Shown here: positions 25,764-33,136 of the stretch, one piece after another
Layout: each line of letters begins with the position of its first letter
Position numbering within the stretch: the first letter of the stretch is position 1
Source: Flavobacteriaceae bacterium CRH
Lineage (GTDB): Bacteria > Bacteroidota > Bacteroidia > Flavobacteriales > Flavobacteriaceae
Direction: 5' to 3'
Assembly (NCBI GenBank): GCA_001507425.1
Contig: LMAJ01000037.1
Coordinates: 1-34,510 of the forward strand
Length of the DNA: 34,510 nt
The notes under the pieces: model-generated
Seen by the model: only the letters and a program-made list of their open reading frames with translations
Databases searched by the model: none
Told to the model about the DNA's origin: nothing
Made by a program: the position numbers and the translations under genes

Positions 25764-25771
25764 TACATTTG
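25764..25771 (+). promoter_or_regulatory. -7 box of the adenosine deaminase gene
   Basis: TACATTTG is an exact TAnnTTTG box, 21 bp before the ATG at 25793. The -33 position reads TTC rather than TTG. Confidence 0.6.
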
Positions 25772-25792
25772 CATGTAATTTAAACTTAGAGT

Positions 25793-27211
25793 ATGACAAG
25801 GATAATTACGTTTTTCTGTATTTTAATAGCACAAATCGGCTTTTCTCAATCGGCTGAAAGTTATTTAGAAAAAATCAGAAATAATGAAGCTCTCTCAACA
25901 GCTTTCTTTCAACAAATGCCAAAAGGCGGCGATTTACATCATCATTTTTCAGGATCAATATATACAGAACCTCTTTTAGAAAGAGCCATTGCAGAAGATT
26001 TTTATTTGAATTTAGAAACGATGGCTGTTTCAAAAACCAAACCTGCAAATGGCAATTGGCAAACTTTCTCCTCTCTTAAAAATGAAGGGAAATTATCTTT
26101 CTACGAACAACAAGTGATGCAAACCTGGTCGGCTAAAGATTATAACGGTGTTTCGGTACCTTCTGACGATTTGTTTTTTGACTCTTTTCAAAAATTCGAA
26201 ACTACTATAAAAGGTCATTTTGCAGAAGGAATGTTAGAATTAAAAAAACGTGCCCTTGCTGAAAATGTAAGTTATATTGAAACACAATTATCAACAATTC
26301 CGTGTGATATGAATGTTGCTGATTTGAGTGATTTCAATTCTAAACTTCGTCAGTCAGCAAATCAAAAAGATGAAAAAGCAGTCTTCAAACTTTTAGATGA
26401 ATTGTATAAATCGATTCAACAAAAAGATGCTAAAAAATATGCTACAGATTTCAACACCAATTTCATAGCAAAACTCCATAAAGACTTAAAAATGGATGAT
26501 GATCGTTTTACGATGCGTTATCAAAATTTTGTGCTTCGTTTTATGGATCCAGTAGATTTATTCAAAAACCTTACGATTGCTTTTATCTCTGCCAATGACA
26601 GTAAATTGGTTGCAGGTGTGAACATCGTTTCTCCGGAACATGGCGAAAACTCTATGAAAGATTATTGGCTTCATATGTTGATGTTTAAATATTGCCACTC
26701 TAAATTTCCTGATGTAAAATACACATTACATGCCGGTGAATTGACTTTAGGTTTGGTTCAGCCAGAAGAATTAACCTGGCATATTAACGACGCAATTTAC
26801 GTTGCCGGAGCTAACAGAATTGGACACGGAGTTGATATTGCTTATGAAGCAAATTCATATGATTTATTGAAATATATGTCTAAAAACAATATTCCGATTG
26901 AGATTAATTTAGTGAGTAATGAATTCATTTTAAAAGTGAAAGAAAACAGACATCCGTTTACACTTTACAAAGAATTTAATGTTCCAATCGTAATTAGTAC
27001 CGATGACGCAGGAATTTTAAGAACCAACATGACAGAGCAATATGTTTTACTGGCAAAAAGATATCCTGATGTTTCATATGCGACGATAAAACAATACGTT
27101 TATAATAGTATTAATTATAGTTTTATTCAAGATGAATTGGTTAAAAAACAATTAATTAAAGATCTTGATAATAGATTTAAAACTTTTGAAGCTAAATTTT
27201 CTAAAAACTAG
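25793..27211 (+). CDS. Secreted adenosine deaminase (ADGF/ADA2-like)
   Basis: A 472-residue zinc amidohydrolase with a signal peptide (about 1-18, ends QIGFSQ). Metal and catalytic residues are visible: H49 and H51 in GGDLHHHFSGS, H313 and E316 in TLHAGEL, H345 in RIGHGVD, and D404-D405 in ISTDDAG. Compared with cytosolic ADA (about 340 residues) it has an N-terminal extension and an insert near residues 180-240, as in the secreted ADGF group. Expected reaction: adenosine to inosine and ammonia, in the periplasm or outside the cell, which would fit nucleoside scavenging. It has its own promoter; no purine transporter or phosphorylase is adjacent. Confidence 0.92.
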   Translation: MTRIITFFCILIAQIGFSQSAESYLEKIRNNEALSTAFFQQMPKGGDLHHHFSGSIYTEPLLERAIAEDFYLNLETMAVSKTKPANGNWQTFSSLKNEGKLSFYEQQVMQTWSAKDYNGVSVPSDDLFFDSFQKFETTIKGHFAEGMLELKKRALAENVSYIETQLSTIPCDMNVADLSDFNSKLRQSANQKDEKAVFKLLDELYKSIQQKDAKKYATDFNTNFIAKLHKDLKMDDDRFTMRYQNFVLRFMDPVDLFKNLTIAFISANDSKLVAGVNIVSPEHGENSMKDYWLHMLMFKYCHSKFPDVKYTLHAGELTLGLVQPEELTWHINDAIYVAGANRIGHGVDIAYEANSYDLLKYMSKNNIPIEINLVSNEFILKVKENRHPFTLYKEFNVPIVISTDDAGILRTNMTEQYVLLAKRYPDVSYATIKQYVYNSINYSFIQDELVKKQLIKDLDNRFKTFEAKFSKN

Positions 27212-27234
27212 AATATCTAATCTTTGCGCAAGTT

Positions 27235-27368
27235 GCACGCAGATTTTAAACAGATTTAAGCTGATGAACGCAGATTTTTTATTCTAAAATATCAAAAATA
27301 AATCTGCTTAAATCTGCAAAATCTGCGTTAAAAAATTCACTCACGCAGATTTAGCAGATTTGGCAGAT
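27235..27368 (+). repeat. cagattt word-repeat spacer with an inverted repeat
   Basis: The word gcagattt and its complement recur many times. A perfect 12-bp inverted pair, aacgcagatttt (27267-27278) and aaaatctgcgtt (27318-27329), could form a hairpin after the adenosine deaminase gene. A third direct stretch (cacgcagatttagcagattt) runs up to the next gene. Confidence 0.8.
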
Positions 27369-27383
27369 AAAATTAAATTTAAT

Positions 27384-27686
27384 ATGATTCTAGAAGCCGT
27401 ATTTCTTTTTGTAAAACCAGAATTATTACATGAATTTGAAAATGATTTCGCAAAAGCAAGTCAATACATTTCTTCAATTGATGGTTATTTAGGACATCGT
27501 TTAGAGAAATGCCTTGAAATCGAAAACAAATATCTTTTATTGGTCGATTGGAATATGCTTGAAGATCACACGATTGGATTTAGAACTTCTGAAGCTTACC
27601 TGGAATGGAAAAAAATTCTACATCATTATTACGAACCGTTTCCTGTTGTAGAACATTTTAAAACCGTTTTTGAGAATAAAATATAG
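27384..27686 (+). CDS. Small ABM-fold (antibiotic biosynthesis monooxygenase-like) protein
   Basis: A 100-residue protein starting MILEAVFLFVKPELLHEFEN, with the ABM-type ferredoxin-like dimeric fold: a first strand, a helix, then ISSIDGYLGHRLEKCLEIEN, KYLLLVDWNMLEDHTIGFRT and YLEWKKILHHYYEPFPVVEH. In the family these can be cofactor-free oxygenases or merely ligand-binding proteins, so no reaction is assigned. I chose the ATG at 27384 over the TTG at 27360, because the upstream codons are part of the cagattt repeat rather than conserved protein. Flanked on both sides by copies of a related word repeat. Confidence 0.85.
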   Translation: MILEAVFLFVKPELLHEFENDFAKASQYISSIDGYLGHRLEKCLEIENKYLLLVDWNMLEDHTIGFRTSEAYLEWKKILHHYYEPFPVVEHFKTVFENKI

Positions 27687-27689
27687 CTC

Positions 27690-27770
27690 ACAGATTATAC
27701 AGATTAAACAGATGAACACAGATTTTGATAATTTTTAATTTGTGACAATTCGTGTAATTCGTGGCAAAAA
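27690..27770 (+). repeat. Second cagatt word-repeat spacer, before rlmH
   Basis: The stretch acagattaaacagatgaacacagatttt resembles acagatttaagctgatgaacgcagatttt at 27250-27278, so related repeat copies flank the ABM gene. It is followed by gtgacaattcgtgtaattcgtggc, with attcgtg twice. Copies are shown here only in short pieces of the whole. Confidence 0.7.
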
Positions 27771-27779
27771 AACAAACAA

Positions 27780-28253
27780 ATGAACATCAAACTTATCGCC
27801 ATTGGCAAAACAGACAATAAATCGCTTCAAACTTTGATTGACGATTACACCAAACGTTTGTCGTTTTACATCAAATTTGATTTGGAGATAATTCCAGATA
27901 TCAAAAACGTAAAAAATTTATCTGAAAGCCAGCAAAAAGAAAAAGAAGGCGAATTGATTCTATCAAAATTAACGCCAACTGATCAGTTAATTTTATTAGA
28001 TGAAAACGGAAAAAACTTCTCCAGTGTTGGTTTTTCTGAAGAATTGCAAAAGAAAATGAATTCCGGAATCAAAACTTTGGTTTTCGTAATTGGTGGTCCT
28101 TACGGATTTTCCGATACCGTTTACAGCAAGGCCCAAGGCAAAATTTCGCTTTCGCTGATGACGTTTTCGCATCAAATGGTTCGTTTGTTTTTTATCGAGC
28201 AATTGTATCGCGGATTTACGATTTTACGCAATGAACCTTATCATCATCAATAG
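27780..28253 (+). CDS. rlmH: 23S rRNA (pseudouridine1915-N3)-methyltransferase RlmH
   Basis: A 157-residue SPOUT methyltransferase that methylates pseudouridine 1915 in helix 69 of 23S rRNA, using SAM. It starts MNIKLIAIGKTDNKSLQTLI. The trefoil-knot SAM site reads FVIGGPYGFSDTVYSKAQ, followed by ISLSLMTFSHQMVRLFFIEQ and the conserved C-terminus RGFTILRNEPYHH. Length is as in E. coli (155). No promoter box is obvious in the repeat-rich spacer upstream, and its 3' neighbour is convergent 37 bp away. Confidence 0.98.
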   Translation: MNIKLIAIGKTDNKSLQTLIDDYTKRLSFYIKFDLEIIPDIKNVKNLSESQQKEKEGELILSKLTPTDQLILLDENGKNFSSVGFSEELQKKMNSGIKTLVFVIGGPYGFSDTVYSKAQGKISLSLMTFSHQMVRLFFIEQLYRGFTILRNEPYHHQ

Positions 28254-28257
28254 TTTT

Positions 28258-28292
28258 TTGTTTCAGGTTTTATTTGTTTCAGGTTTCAAGTT
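28258..28292. repeat. gtttcagg word repeat at the rlmH/lipoprotein junction
   Basis: gtttcaggttt (28260-28270) and gtttcaggtttcaagtt (28276-28292) fill the 37-bp gap, and the second copy runs into the lipoprotein stop codon (28293-28291). The same word forms the folP/DUF1599 spacer at 29921-30087. Confidence 0.8.
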
Positions 28293-28920
28293 AAAAAATG
28301 AATTCTTTTGGAATTTCGTCGTTATAAGAATCTAGTTTTCTGAATTCAATTTTATTTTGAATGTATTCCTGATAGCTCATGTTTTTGTCGAATAGCAAAT
28401 ATACTTTTGGTTTTACAAAAAAGGCTATTCGGCCAATATGTTCTAAGGTTTCTTCTTTTTTAGTTTCTTCATTATTTACCAAAACAATATTACTTCCTTT
28501 CTTAAAAGTAATTACTAAATCGCCTGTTGTTGGTTTTTCCATTGCATAATACACTTTCGTGAAAGGCAAAAAGGCTAAATTTTTCCCAACAGAATCTGCA
28601 TAAGAATAGTAGTTTTCTGCTTTTTCGTTTTTATGTGCTTGTTCTCCACGTTTCTTTTCCTGAAGCTTAATTACTTCCGGAATTACCAATCGCAAAGGCA
28701 AACGTTTGTCAATATTGAAAATCCAATTGGTAGAAATGATGCTGTTTTTTCTGTTTACATCAGCAATGGTATCTTTTCCTTCGGTTTTAAAAAAAATGTA
28801 AATTGGTGAAAGATCTTGTACGTTTTTTACAATAGAAGTATTTGCTTTTGGAAGTAAAACATCTTCTTTGGTTGCGCAGGAAAAAAGAAGGAAAACCATA
28901 ATAATGGTAAAGTATTTCAT
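28291..28920 (-). CDS. Lipoprotein of unknown function
   Basis: A 209-residue protein with a lipoprotein signal peptide: MKYFTIIMVFLLFSC, lipobox FSC with C15, followed by ATKEDV. The mature part has IYIFFKTEGKDTIADVNRKN, a basic-acidic central helix (LQEKKRGEQAHKNEKAENYY) and a C-terminal stretch PKVYLLFDKNMSYQEYIQNK. I do not recognise the family with certainty. It loosely recalls ExbD/TolR-like periplasmic domains, which I cannot confirm, and it has no N-terminal membrane anchor of that type. It lies between rlmH (convergent) and folP (upstream, same strand, 158 bp away with a palindromic element between). Coding status is secure from length and composition. Confidence 0.85.
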   Translation of the reverse strand: MKYFTIIMVFLLFSCATKEDVLLPKANTSIVKNVQDLSPIYIFFKTEGKDTIADVNRKNSIISTNWIFNIDKRLPLRLVIPEVIKLQEKKRGEQAHKNEKAENYYSYADSVGKNLAFLPFTKVYYAMEKPTTGDLVITFKKGSNIVLVNNEETKKEETLEHIGRIAFFVKPKVYLLFDKNMSYQEYIQNKIEFRKLDSYNDEIPKEFIF

Positions 28921-28955
28921 ATTTTATTTATTTTTATAATATCTATAAACACAAA

Positions 28956-29061
28956 ATTTGTCATTCCGAGGAACGAGGAATCACACTCGTAACTCGACAA
29001 AGATTGGCGAATTTCTTTACGGAATTTCTAGTGTGATTCCTCGTTCCTCGGAATGACAAAT
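28956..29061 (+). repeat. 106-bp palindromic element, copy C
   Basis: Perfect 32-bp arms (28956-28987 and 29030-29061; atttgtcattccgaggaacg at the left end) flank a 42-bp centre with gacaaagattggcg, in the same orientation as copy A. The outermost base pair differs from copy A (A-T instead of T-A) yet remains paired. It lies 17 bp past the folP stop codon. Confidence 0.93.
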
Positions 29062-29078
29062 CTACCGTTTAAATCCAA

Positions 29079-29903
29079 CTATAAACCCATTTTATCAACC
29101 AAAGTTATACATTCCACAGCTTCTTTTACATCATGAACCCGAAGAATTTTTGCGCCTTTTGTTAATGCAATGGTATTCAAAACAGTTGTTCCGTTTAAAG
29201 ATTCCTGAGCAGTAATATTAAGTGTTTTATAAATCATAGATTTTCTTGAAACACCAGCTAGTACGGGCAATTCTAACAAATTAAAAAGTTCCATTTTATG
29301 CAAGACTTCATAATTCTGATCGGTTGTTTTTGCGAATCCAAAACCTGGATCTAAGATCAGATCGTTGATTCCTAAACTTCTGGCTTTTTTTACCTTTTCA
29401 GAAAAATACAAAAGCATTTCTTTTACAATATCTTCGTATTGTGTCAGACTCTGCATCGTTTGCGGATTTCCGCGCATATGCATCATGATGTATGGAACAT
29501 TATATTTTGCAATAACATCAAACATTTTATCGTCCAGTTCACCCGCTGCAATATCGTTTATAATTGCTGCCCCGCTTTCTATACTTGCTTTTGCAACTTC
29601 TGCCCTAAATGTATCAATCGACAATAAAGTTTGTGGAAAATGCTTTAAAATCAATTCTATTGCCGGAACGATTCTTTCAATCTCTTCTTGTTCAGAAACA
29701 AATTCGGCACTCGGTTTACTGGAATACGCACCAATATCTATAAATGTCGCCCCTTCAGATAGCATTTTCTCTACCTGAGAAATAATCTCATCTTCATTTT
29801 TATATTTCCCTCCGTCAAAAAAGGAATTTGGTGTCACATTCAAAATTCCCATAACTTTAGGAATCGAGAGATCTATAAGTTGGCCTTTGCAGTTAATCAG
29901 CAT
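29079..29903 (-). CDS. folP: Dihydropteroate synthase
   Basis: A 274-residue TIM-barrel enzyme joining p-aminobenzoate to the pterin pyrophosphate in folate synthesis, and the sulfonamide target. Signatures: MGILNVTPNSFFDGGKY near the start, ATFIDIGAYSSKP (pterin loop), LSIDTFRAEVAKASIESGA, YIMMHMRGNPQTM, LILDPGFGFAKTTDQNYEVL, and VLAGVSRKSMIYKTL. The C-terminus carries KILRVHDVKEAVECI. The reading begins right at the conserved core, so ATG 29903 is well placed. It is divergent from DUF1599, with a repeat-filled spacer between; the palindrome at 28956 follows its stop codon. Confidence 0.98.
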   Translation of the reverse strand: MLINCKGQLIDLSIPKVMGILNVTPNSFFDGGKYKNEDEIISQVEKMLSEGATFIDIGAYSSKPSAEFVSEQEEIERIVPAIELILKHFPQTLLSIDTFRAEVAKASIESGAAIINDIAAGELDDKMFDVIAKYNVPYIMMHMRGNPQTMQSLTQYEDIVKEMLLYFSEKVKKARSLGINDLILDPGFGFAKTTDQNYEVLHKMELFNLLELPVLAGVSRKSMIYKTLNITAQESLNGTTVLNTIALTKGAKILRVHDVKEAVECITLVDKMGL

Positions 29904-29920
29904 ATGCTTTGTTATTTTTT

Positions 29921-30087
29921 GTTTCAGGTTTCAGGTTTCAGGTTGATGTAGATTGCGCAAGCTCTTGAACTTGAAACAAAAAAAACCTGAAACTTGAAAC
30001 TTTTACATTATTTTGAAGTTTTAAGTTGTTGGCATTAACACTTTGTTTAGAAAAAACTTGAAACAAAGAGAACCTGAAACTTGAAAC
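29921..30087. repeat. gtttcagg / cctgaaac word repeats between folP and DUF1599 genes
   Basis: Three direct gtttcagg units (29921-29944) are followed by inverted copies: aacctgaaacttgaaac occurs exactly twice, at 29984-30000 and 30071-30087. The direct and inverted copies could pair as hairpins. Between them, cttgaacttgaaac and cttgaaacaaa add more variants. The right copy overlaps the DUF1599 promoter region. Any ORF here is an artefact of the repeats. Confidence 0.85.
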
Positions 30088-30104
30088 TCTTAAAAAATTA
30101 TCCT

Positions 30105-30112
30105 TATTTTTG
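30105..30112 (+). promoter_or_regulatory. -7 box of the DUF1599 gene
   Basis: TATTTTTG is an exact TAnnTTTG box 29 bp before the ATG at 30142. TTG at 30081-30083 in the word repeat lies 21 bp upstream, slightly farther than the usual 19. Confidence 0.5.
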
Positions 30113-30141
30113 AAGAAATTTAAGCAAATATACAGCAATAA

Positions 30142-30684
30142 ATGAAGAATACTTCCTTAGAATTTGATAATGTAATTACGGTTTGCAGAACCTTATTTAT
30201 CAATAAAATGAAAGATTATGGCAGTGCATGGCGTATTTTAAGATTGCCTTCGCTAACGGATCAAATTTTCATAAAAGCACAAAGAATCAGAAGTTTACAG
30301 GAAAACGAAATTCGTAAAGTTGATGAAGATGAAAAAGGAGAATTCATCGGAATCATTAATTATTCTATAATGGCTTTGATTCAGTTAGAATTGGGCGTTG
30401 TTGACCAACCTGATCTTGATGTTGAAAAAGCAACCGAATTATATGATGCTAAAGTTAAGTTAACCAAAGAGTTAATGCAAGCAAAAAATCACGATTACGG
30501 AGAAGCTTGGCGCGATATGCGTGTAAGTTCTTTAACAGATTTAATTCTGCAAAAGTTACTTCGCGTGAAACAAATTGAAGATAATAAAGGCAAAACTTTA
30601 GTTTCTGAAGGTATCGACGCTAATTATCAGGATATGATCAATTATTCTGTTTTTGCCTTGATTCTCAATCCTATAAATAAATAA
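30142..30684 (+). CDS. DUF1599 (Nmad1-like) protein with two internal repeats
   Basis: A 180-residue soluble protein made of two copies of one domain. Copy 1 (about 13-85) has NKMKDYGSAWRILRLPSLTD and ends INYSIMALIQLEL; copy 2 (about 106-177) has AKNHDYGEAWRDMRVSSLTD and ends INYSVFALIL. The DYGxAWR motifs are 93 residues apart. The all-helical Nmad1/DUF1599 fold has been linked to nucleotide modification, but its role here is not known. The gene sits in a cluster I recall as conserved in Bacteroidota: folP, DUF1599, BT_3928-like, then tpiA. Confidence 0.92.
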   Translation: MKNTSLEFDNVITVCRTLFINKMKDYGSAWRILRLPSLTDQIFIKAQRIRSLQENEIRKVDEDEKGEFIGIINYSIMALIQLELGVVDQPDLDVEKATELYDAKVKLTKELMQAKNHDYGEAWRDMRVSSLTDLILQKLLRVKQIEDNKGKTLVSEGIDANYQDMINYSVFALILNPINK

Positions 30685-30697
30685 AATTCCAATTTTT

Positions 30698-30738
30698 AAA
30701 TTCCAAAATCCAAGTTATAGAATTGGAATTTGGAATTT
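30698..30738 (+). terminator. Inverted repeat (aattccaa words) after the DUF1599 gene
   Basis: aaattccaaaatccaa (30698-30713) pairs with ttggaatttggaattt (30723-30738) with one mismatch, and another ttccaattttt precedes it. It could terminate the DUF1599 transcript, but it may be just one more spacer word repeat. There is only a short T run after it. Confidence 0.45.
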
Positions 30739-30771
30739 CTTTATTGAGATTTAAATTTTAATACTTTCCCC

Positions 30772-31893
30772 ATGAAAAACATCATTACCCAATTTTCCCG
30801 ATTATTTGTCGGTGTATTATTTATCATTTCCGGATTAATAAAATTAAATGACCCGGTTGGTTTCTCTTATAAATTAGCTGAATATTTTAGTGAGCCGGTT
30901 TTTAATATGCCTTTTTTAGAGCCATTGGCTTTAGGTTTGGCGATCTTTTTAGTAATTCTTGAAGTGGTTTTGGGAGTTATGTTATTGGTAGGTTACAAAT
31001 CAAAACTAACGATTTGGGCTTTGCTGCTTTTAATCGTTTTCTTTACGTTCCTTACCTTCTACTCTGCTTATTTTGATGTTGTTAAAGATTGTGGATGTTT
31101 TGGAGATGCATTGCATTTAACACCTTGGCAATCCTTTACAAAAGATATTGTTTTACTTTTCTTTATCCTGATTTTATTCATCAATAAAAAACTGGTAAAA
31201 CCTTTATTTTCTAATCTTATTACAAACATTATCACTTTAGCAAGTGTTGTTTTATGCGTTATTATGGCCGTTTGGGTTTTAAATCATAATCCAATTAAAG
31301 ATTTCCGTCCTTATAAAGTGGGAACAAATATCGAGAAAGGAATGGAAATTCCAGAGGGCGCTCCAAAATCTGTTGTAGAAATGATTTTCATCTATAAAGT
31401 AAACGGAGTTGATAAGGAATTTGCAGAAAAAGATCTGGCTAATATTCCTGCAGGCGCAACTTTTGTTGATCGTAAAGATAAATTGATTACAGAAGGTTAT
31501 GCACCGCCAATTCACGATTTTACCATGACAAAAGACGATTCAGACTATAAAGAAGAATTGTTAAAAGAACCAAAATTATTGATTTTTGTTACTTACGATT
31601 TGGCTTTATCAAATCCTGAAGGAATGAAAAAATTAGAAAAACTAAATGTTGATGCAAAAGCAAAAGGTTATAAAGTAATTGCTATGACAGCTTCAGGAGC
31701 TGAGGAAATTGCAAAAGCTAAAAAACAATATGGCTTAAATGTTGACTTCTATTTTTGCGATGCAACGGCTTTAAAAACTGTTGAAAGAGCAAACCCAAGT
31801 ATTGTGGTTTTACACAAAGGAACTGTAGTTCAAAAAGTACATTATAATGATATTGACGATTTGAAATTATCTGATGTTTCGTATGGTCTTTAA
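30772..31893 (+). CDS. BT_3928-type DoxX/MauE-like membrane protein with thioredoxin-like domain
   Basis: A 373-residue inner-membrane protein. Five hydrophobic segments (about 10-25, 52-74, 79-101, 122-138, 149-172) form a DoxX/MauE-like part, with the conserved CGCFGDALHLTPWQSF motif at 107-122 (C107, C109). A soluble C-terminal domain (about 240-370, PKLLIFVTYDLALSNPEGMK onwards) has a thioredoxin-like pattern but no CXXC; its active-site position reads ALSNPEG. MauE-type proteins take part in disulfide formation, so a redox role of the CGC pair is plausible inference. Followed by an intrinsic terminator. Confidence 0.9.
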   Translation: MKNIITQFSRLFVGVLFIISGLIKLNDPVGFSYKLAEYFSEPVFNMPFLEPLALGLAIFLVILEVVLGVMLLVGYKSKLTIWALLLLIVFFTFLTFYSAYFDVVKDCGCFGDALHLTPWQSFTKDIVLLFFILILFINKKLVKPLFSNLITNIITLASVVLCVIMAVWVLNHNPIKDFRPYKVGTNIEKGMEIPEGAPKSVVEMIFIYKVNGVDKEFAEKDLANIPAGATFVDRKDKLITEGYAPPIHDFTMTKDDSDYKEELLKEPKLLIFVTYDLALSNPEGMKKLEKLNVDAKAKGYKVIAMTASGAEEIAKAKKQYGLNVDFYFCDATALKTVERANPSIVVLHKGTVVQKVHYNDIDDLKLSDVSYGL

Positions 31894-31913
31894 TAAATAA
31901 TAAAAACATAAAT

Positions 31914-31953
31914 AACGCCAATATTTCTACCTTAGATTTATTGGCGTTTTTTT
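31914..31953 (+). terminator. Intrinsic terminator after the BT_3928-type gene
   Basis: aacgccaata (31914-31923) pairs with tattggcgtt (31939-31948), followed by a T run to 31953. It begins about 20 bp past the stop. Confidence 0.92.
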
Positions 31954-32020
31954 ATATAAAATGCAAGAATTTAAAAAAACAATAAGTAAGAAAAATATCA
32001 AATCAACTCGTTTTCTTTTT

Positions 32021-32028
32021 TACATTTG
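32021..32028 (+). promoter_or_regulatory. -7 box of the secreted hydrolase gene
   Basis: TACATTTG is an exact TAnnTTTG box 31 bp before the ATG at 32060. The -33 position is not TTG. Confidence 0.5.
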
Positions 32029-32059
32029 TTAAAACCATTTAAAAAAAACAAACTAATCT

Positions 32060-32728
32060 ATGAATCAATTATCAAAATTCGTTTTTGCCTTTTTACTATC
32101 TCTCCTTAGCGCTTTTACAGCATTTAGCCAGGAAAAAACACCACGCAAAGATCAAAAATATATCTTTTTCCTGCATAATAAATTTATTGAAGAAAATGAT
32201 TTAAGCGTTGCTCATCCTGAATATGGAAAGGCAGAATACAATGAAATTTTGGCTTCATTTAGAAAAGATAATTTTATTGTGTTTAGCGAAATCCGAAAGA
32301 AAAACACAAATGCATACGACTACGCTGAAAAAATAGCAAAACAAATTAAAAAACAGCTTAAAAAAGGAGTTCCTCCAAATAAAATTACTGTAATCGGAAC
32401 TTCAAAAGGCGGTTACATAGCACAATTTGTTTCGACTTTTTTAGCAAATCCTGATGTAAATTTTGTTTTTATTGGATGTTTTAGAGACGTTGATATTGAG
32501 GAAATTCCGGATATTAATTTCTGTGGAAATATTTTGACGATTTATGAGAAATCAGATGTTTATGGCGTTTCGGCTATCAAAAGAAAAGAAACTTCAAAAC
32601 TGAAAGTAAATCAATTTAAAGAAATCGAATTAAATACCAATCTTAAACATGGCTTTTTGTACAAAGCTTTGGATGAATGGATAGTTCCTGCTAAAAAATG
32701 GGCAAATGGTAATTATGATTTGAATTAA
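32060..32728 (+). CDS. Secreted small alpha/beta hydrolase
   Basis: A 222-residue exported protein with a signal peptide (about 1-23, ends AFTAFSQ). The hydrolase core begins KYIFFLHNKFIEEN. A nucleophile elbow is visible as S115 in VIGTSKGGYIAQF. Plausible catalytic acid and base are D166 in IYEKSDVYG and H197 in LKHGFLY, spaced as expected. No lid domain is present, so it is a minimal hydrolase or esterase, and the substrate cannot be predicted. It stands alone, with an intrinsic terminator after it. Confidence 0.85.
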   Translation: MNQLSKFVFAFLLSLLSAFTAFSQEKTPRKDQKYIFFLHNKFIEENDLSVAHPEYGKAEYNEILASFRKDNFIVFSEIRKKNTNAYDYAEKIAKQIKKQLKKGVPPNKITVIGTSKGGYIAQFVSTFLANPDVNFVFIGCFRDVDIEEIPDINFCGNILTIYEKSDVYGVSAIKRKETSKLKVNQFKEIELNTNLKHGFLYKALDEWIVPAKKWANGNYDLN

Positions 32729-32753
32729 GAATCTGAATAAGATTTAAAAAAAA

Positions 32754-32800
32754 CCTTCAATAAATCTTTCTAAATTTAGGATTTATTGAAGGCTTTTTTT
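32754..32800 (+). terminator. Intrinsic terminator after the hydrolase gene
   Basis: ccttcaataaatc (32754-32766) pairs perfectly with gatttattgaagg (32780-32792) and is followed by a run of Ts to 32800. Confidence 0.95.
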
Positions 32801-33031
32801 GATGCAGATCTGACGTTTTTTTTGCTTTCAAAATCTTTCTATTCGCAAAAAATCTTTTTCTTTTTTTCTTTTTCGAAGATTAATTTTCGAAAAAATGCAT
32901 AAAAATGATGTTTACAATGCCAACTATTACGATTTCAGAACTGTTTTTCTAACCGAAATTTCCTCATTTGTGATAAAATAAGGTACTCTTCAAATTTTGT
33001 TAATCTCCATTTCTCATTCGATTTGTTTGTT
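32801..33031. other. AT-rich spacer before the TlpA-like gene
   Basis: Only pyrimidine runs (32850-32875), and a small inverted repeat ttttcga/tcgaaaa around 32870-32895, are visible. I see no ORF, RNA gene or repeat family in it. The promoter of the next gene lies at its right end. Confidence 0.55.
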
Positions 33032-33039
33032 TAACTTTG
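33032..33039 (+). promoter_or_regulatory. -7 box of the TlpA-like gene
   Basis: TAACTTTG is an exact TAnnTTTG box, with TTT at the -33 position 19 bp upstream. It implies a leader of about 90 nt to the preferred ATG at 33137. Confidence 0.5.
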
Positions 33040-33136
33040 TTCGGAATCTTTATTTTATTAAATATCTAAGATTGCAAATTACATTCGTAAATTAAGAATG
33101 TTCAAAATATATTTATTAAAACAAATAATATCTAAA

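Noticed and set aside
27360..27383. Upstream TTG start for the ABM-type protein
   Set aside because: Those codons derive from the cagattt word repeat; ATG at 27384 begins the conserved fold.
29938..30138. A 66-codon minus-strand frame upstream of folP
   Set aside because: Its protein repeats VSSFRFSLFQV because it reads the gtttcagg word repeat; not a gene.
33098..33136. Upstream ATG start for the TlpA-like lipoprotein
   Set aside because: It would bury the lipoprotein signal peptide behind 13 extra residues; ATG 33137 gives a normal signal peptide.
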